A stretch of DNA of 34,558 bases, taken from Phenylobacterium sp. (GTDB lineage: Bacteria > Pseudomonadota > Alphaproteobacteria > Caulobacterales > Caulobacteraceae). Location of the stretch: positions 34,478 through 69,035 of the forward strand of contig PLEH01000204.1 in assembly GCA_003136395.1 (NCBI GenBank), written 5' to 3'. Within the stretch, counting starts at the first letter, position 1, and the number at the start of each line of letters is the position of its first letter. Position numbers and translations under genes: made by a program. Positions 31,957-34,558 of this stretch are shown one piece after another. The notes beneath the pieces were generated by a model. That model worked only from the letters and a program-made list of their open reading frames with translations. It searched no databases and was not told the origin of the DNA.

Positions 31957-33039
31957 ATGAGATACGGCGTTTCGATCGCGGTGGCGTTGGCGGGGGCGTT
32001 GGCGGTGAGCGCGGCGGCGCAGGCCGCACCGAAGCCCTGGAGCCTGCCGCGCACCAGCTACGGCAAACCCGACCTGACCGGCGTCTGGTCCAACGCCTCG
32101 GTCACCAACCTCACCCGCGCGCCGGGCGTGACCAGGCTGGTGGTCGGCAAGGACGAGGCGGCCAGGCTCGCCAAGGACAGCCCCTTCCAGAAGCTGGCGG
32201 AGGCCGAGGAAGGCCCCTCCAACCTCAACGACAACCTGTTGAAGGACGGCAACAACGACCGCGGCTACAACACCTTCTGGATCGACCCGGGCAAGAGCCT
32301 GGCCAATGTAAAGGGGGAATATCGCACCTCCTGGATCGTCGAACCGGCCTCGGGCCAGATGCCGCTGTCGGAGGGCGGCCGCAAGCTCCTGGGCGCCTAT
32401 CGCGCCGAGCGGGCCAAGAACCTTTTTGCTGGCCCGGAATTCCTGCCGGTGTCGGAGCGCTGCCTGATCGGCTTCACCGGCGCCGGCGGCCCGGGGATGC
32501 TCAACACCATCTACAACAACAACTATCAGATCGTTGAGACGCCCGAGGCCATCGTCATCGACGTGGAGATGGTCCACGACGCCCGGGTCATTCCGCTGTT
32601 CAAGGACAAGGCGGCCGCGCTCGCCCACCACCGCCCCGCCAACATGGCCCCGTGGCTCGGCGACAGCGTCGGCTGGTGGGAGGGCGACACCCTGGTGATC
32701 GACACCGTCAACGTGAACCCCGAGCAGGGGCGCACTGGACCGATTTTCCTGTCCGACAAGGGCCGGGTGACCGAGCGGCTGACCCGCACCTCGGCGACCC
32801 AGATCTTCTACCAGTTCCAGGTGGACGACCCAGTCTATTACACCCAGTCCTGGAAGGCCGAGGAGGCGCTGAACGCGCGCAAGGAACGGGTGTTCGAATA
32901 CGCATGCCACGAGGGCAACTACGCCATGGCCGGCATCCTCGGCGGCGCCCGCAGCCAGGAGGCCCAGGGGATCAAGCCGTCGCTCGGTCCCGGCATCTTC
33001 GGCACGCCGATTCCCACCAAGGCCAAACCCGGCGAATAG
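31957..33039 (+). CDS. Exported protein of unknown function (PDLTGVW-type)
   Basis: A 360-aa protein. ATG 31957 has AGGGAGG upstream and gives the signal peptide MRYGVSIAVALAGALAVSAA ending near AQAA, so secretion to the periplasm is expected. The mature part begins KPWSLPRTSYGKPDLTGVWS and has LIGFTGAGGPGMLNTIYNNN, GDSVGWWEGDTLVIDTVNVN and VFEYACHEGNYAMAGILGGA. Similar PDLTGVW proteins are common in Caulobacterales, Sphingomonads and Acidobacteria, always unassigned as I recall. Two Cys may form a disulfide. It is divergent from the transporter operon across 173 bp. Confidence 0.83.
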   Translation: MRYGVSIAVALAGALAVSAAAQAAPKPWSLPRTSYGKPDLTGVWSNASVTNLTRAPGVTRLVVGKDEAARLAKDSPFQKLAEAEEGPSNLNDNLLKDGNNDRGYNTFWIDPGKSLANVKGEYRTSWIVEPASGQMPLSEGGRKLLGAYRAERAKNLFAGPEFLPVSERCLIGFTGAGGPGMLNTIYNNNYQIVETPEAIVIDVEMVHDARVIPLFKDKAAALAHHRPANMAPWLGDSVGWWEGDTLVIDTVNVNPEQGRTGPIFLSDKGRVTERLTRTSATQIFYQFQVDDPVYYTQSWKAEEALNARKERVFEYACHEGNYAMAGILGGARSQEAQGIKPSLGPGIFGTPIPTKAKPGE

Positions 33040-33237
33040 GTCCGACGGCCGGCAAGACGCCCGGATTACGAAGGTTTAATCCCGGCCGCCGCATCTGAGA
33101 CATCCTCCTCGCGCCTCTTCGTAGTTGAGCGCGTCACACGGCGATTGCGGACGGCCTGTTACCTCGGTGTTACGGGGATTTAACTGGCGGCTGCGGCCCC
33201 GGCACGACATCTCGCGCTCCGAACGGGAGGCGTCGCT
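33040..33237. other. 198-bp intergenic region
   Basis: No gene is supported. The stretch GTTACCTCGGTGTTACGG with a following GGATTTAAC (about 33159-33184) is AT-richer than its surroundings and may contain the permease promoter. GGGAGG (33226-33231) is the ribosome site of the next gene. No palindromic operator or terminator was noticed. Confidence 0.4.
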
Positions 33238-34380
33238 ATGTCGTTGGCCTTGGCCACACTGCTCTACGAGTGGAAGCGCTACAGCGCCGCCATGGTCGCG
33301 CTGGCGTTTTCCGGCCTGCTGGTCCTGGCGCAGGTCGGCATGTTCACCGGCATCGTGAACTCGATCACCGCCTCTATCGACCGTTCCCGCGCCGACCTGA
33401 TGATCCTGGGCCCGAAGAACGACAGCCTGATCAACTCCGGCCCCAACGGCCTGCCCGAGCGCGTCCAGCCGCTGATCTATCTCAATCCGCAGGTCGTCGA
33501 GGTTCAGAGCCTGGACGGCGATGGCGCGCCCTGGATCAACACGCCCGAACCCGGCAAGAAGGCGGTCAGGACCTACGTCAACACCTTCGACGTCGATCCC
33601 CGGCCCGGCTCGGTCACCCTGCCCATCGACTACCCGGAGTCCGTCCGGCTGGCCCTGCTCGAACCCTATGCGGTGGTGATCGACAAGACCGCCCAGGCGG
33701 CGCTCGGCACCCACCTCGGCGCGACCGCCAGCCTGAACGGCAAGACCGTCCACGTGCGCGCCCTCCTGGAGAACTACGCCAACGTCGACCAGCCGGTCGT
33801 CTACATGTCCCGCGACACCATGCGGCTGCTGGGCATGGGCCCCAAGAACGGCAAGACCGGTCCCCTGATGGTGCGCCTGCGCGACCCCCTTCAGGCGACC
33901 GCAGTGCGCGATCAGCTCAACTCGGTCGCCAACGGCGCCTACAAGGCCTGGAGCAAGCCGGACCTCGCCACAGCCAATCGCAAGGCCCTGATGGGCGAGC
34001 AGATCATCGGCATCTTCCTGGGCTTCTCGCTGTTCCTGGGCCTGTTGATCGGGGTCGGCATCACCTCCCAGACCCTGCGCGGCGCGATCCTCGCCAGCAT
34101 CAAGGAGTTCGCCAGCCTGCGCGCACTCGGCGTCTCCATGGGTTCGCTCAGCAAGATCGTGCTGGAGCTGTCCCTGTGGGTCGGGGTCGCGGGCCTGATC
34201 GCCACGGCGCTCTTCACCTTCGGGGTCTACCTGCTGGCCCAGAAATTCAACATGCCCATGGGCTTCCCCCTGCCCTGGGTGATCACCGTGGTGATCCTGC
34301 TCAGCGTCATCTCCATCCTCTCGGGACTCTTCTCCCTGGGAGTCCTCAAGAAAAGCCAACCCGCGGACCTGCTGCGATGA
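33238..34380 (+). CDS. ABC transporter permease, DevC/FtsX-like
   Basis: A 380-aa permease with the MacB/FtsX-type layout: one N-terminal span (AAMVALAFSGLLVLAQVGMF), a large extracytoplasmic domain of about 210 residues (for example ADLMILGPKNDSLINSGPNG; LLENYANVDQPVVYMSRDTM), and three C-terminal spans starting at IIGIFLGFSLFLGLLIGVGI. SIKEFASLRALGVSMGSLSK lies in the loop after the second span and is typical for DevC. Its stop overlaps the ATPase start (ATGA). The system probably exports a lipid or peptide with an outer partner not in view. Confidence 0.88.
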   Translation: MSLALATLLYEWKRYSAAMVALAFSGLLVLAQVGMFTGIVNSITASIDRSRADLMILGPKNDSLINSGPNGLPERVQPLIYLNPQVVEVQSLDGDGAPWINTPEPGKKAVRTYVNTFDVDPRPGSVTLPIDYPESVRLALLEPYAVVIDKTAQAALGTHLGATASLNGKTVHVRALLENYANVDQPVVYMSRDTMRLLGMGPKNGKTGPLMVRLRDPLQATAVRDQLNSVANGAYKAWSKPDLATANRKALMGEQIIGIFLGFSLFLGLLIGVGITSQTLRGAILASIKEFASLRALGVSMGSLSKIVLELSLWVGVAGLIATALFTFGVYLLAQKFNMPMGFPLPWVITVVILLSVISILSGLFSLGVLKKSQPADLLR

Positions 34381-34558
34381 CCGTTGAATTCGCCATCCGT
34401 CCCACCAACCGCCCGCCGGCGCTCGTCGCCAAGGGCCTGGTGAAGCGCTTCAAGACCGGGCGCACGCACATCGAGGTCCTGAAGTCGGTCGACTTCGAGG
34501 CCCTGCATGGCGAGGTGACCATGGTCATGGGCCCCTCCGGCTCCGGCAAGTCGACGCT
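34377..34558 (+). CDS. ABC transporter ATP-binding protein, N-terminal part (runs off the window)
   Basis: Sixty codons of an ATPase of the DevA/LolD type. After PPALVAKGLVKRFKTGRTHI comes VLKSVDFEALHGEVTMVMGP and the start of the Walker A loop GPSGSGKST at the window edge. It would power the permease encoded just upstream, with which it overlaps by 4 bp. Signature and Walker B motifs lie outside the window. Confidence 0.92.
   Translation, partial: MTVEFAIRPTNRPPALVAKGLVKRFKTGRTHIEVLKSVDFEALHGEVTMVMGPSGSGKST

Noticed and set aside
33076-34359. Open frame of about 427 codons on the minus strand
   Set aside because: Antisense to the ABC permease; low-complexity product.
1-34558. CRISPR array, tRNA, rRNA, toxin-antitoxin or phage-defence system
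   Set aside because: No regularly spaced repeats, tRNA- or rRNA-like sequence, or typical toxin, nuclease or defence domains were seen. The gene set is metabolic, transport and repair.

Overview
The window is GC-rich, densely coded DNA from an alphaproteobacterium, most probably a member of Caulobacteraceae close to Phenylobacterium or Caulobacter. This rests on the overall gene repertoire, an alphaproteobacterial-type GTTC-N7-GTTC LexA box, a DUF6134 protein, NodT-type and EmrAB efflux genes, and palindromic intergenic repeats of a style common in that family. The genus is an inference. I saw no rRNA, tRNA, CRISPR array, phage gene or insertion sequence.

Layout. 1-3095 (minus): an isoprenoid and housekeeping run, HDAC-like deacetylase, histidine phosphatase, xseB, ispA and the start of dxs. 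3129-4336 (plus): a GNAT acetyltransferase, divergent from the deacetylase across 33 bp, then a protein built like a serine recombinase but without the catalytic residues. 4352-9230: a complete tripartite drug-efflux operon (NodT-type outer-membrane lipoprotein, EmrA, EmrB) with a divergent TetR regulator and two copies of a palindromic operator. 9272-9395: palindromic repeat. 9429-11498 (minus): three tandem paralogues of an unknown one-span membrane protein that share an almost identical N-terminus. 11646-13844 (plus): a possible 36-aa membrane peptide, a repeat, a CoxE-like VWA protein and a second TetR regulator. 13855-15451: another repeat, a small lipoprotein and a methyltransferase with a duplicated C-terminal tail just after its stop codon.

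15519-17471: a UdgX-type uracil-DNA-binding protein with a LexA box 16 bp upstream of its start. A small acidic protein is read the other way from the same gap and may share the box. 17545-20503 (plus): a DUF6134 protein, a second methyltransferase and an MFS transporter. 20504-26052 (minus): a catabolic group of thiolase, acyl-CoA dehydrogenase, DUF3253 protein, GST, lipoprotein hydrolase and a leucine-dehydrogenase-like enzyme, plausibly for acyl-CoA or branched-chain amino acid breakdown. 26146-29772 (plus): PaaI-type thioesterase overlapping a two-part glycosyltransferase, then a GFA protein and an LLM flavin oxidoreductase. 29769-31783 (minus): GST coupled to a CNT nucleoside transporter. 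31957-34558 (plus): an exported protein of unknown function and a DevC-like ABC permease overlapping the start of its ATPase, which runs off the end.

The points most worth following are the LexA-controlled UdgX region with its small divergent gene, the tandem membrane-protein triplet, the catalytically dead recombinase, and the divergent deacetylase/acetyltransferase pair. I did not find a convincing new multi-gene defence or mobile system. All functions are read from motifs, without a database search.
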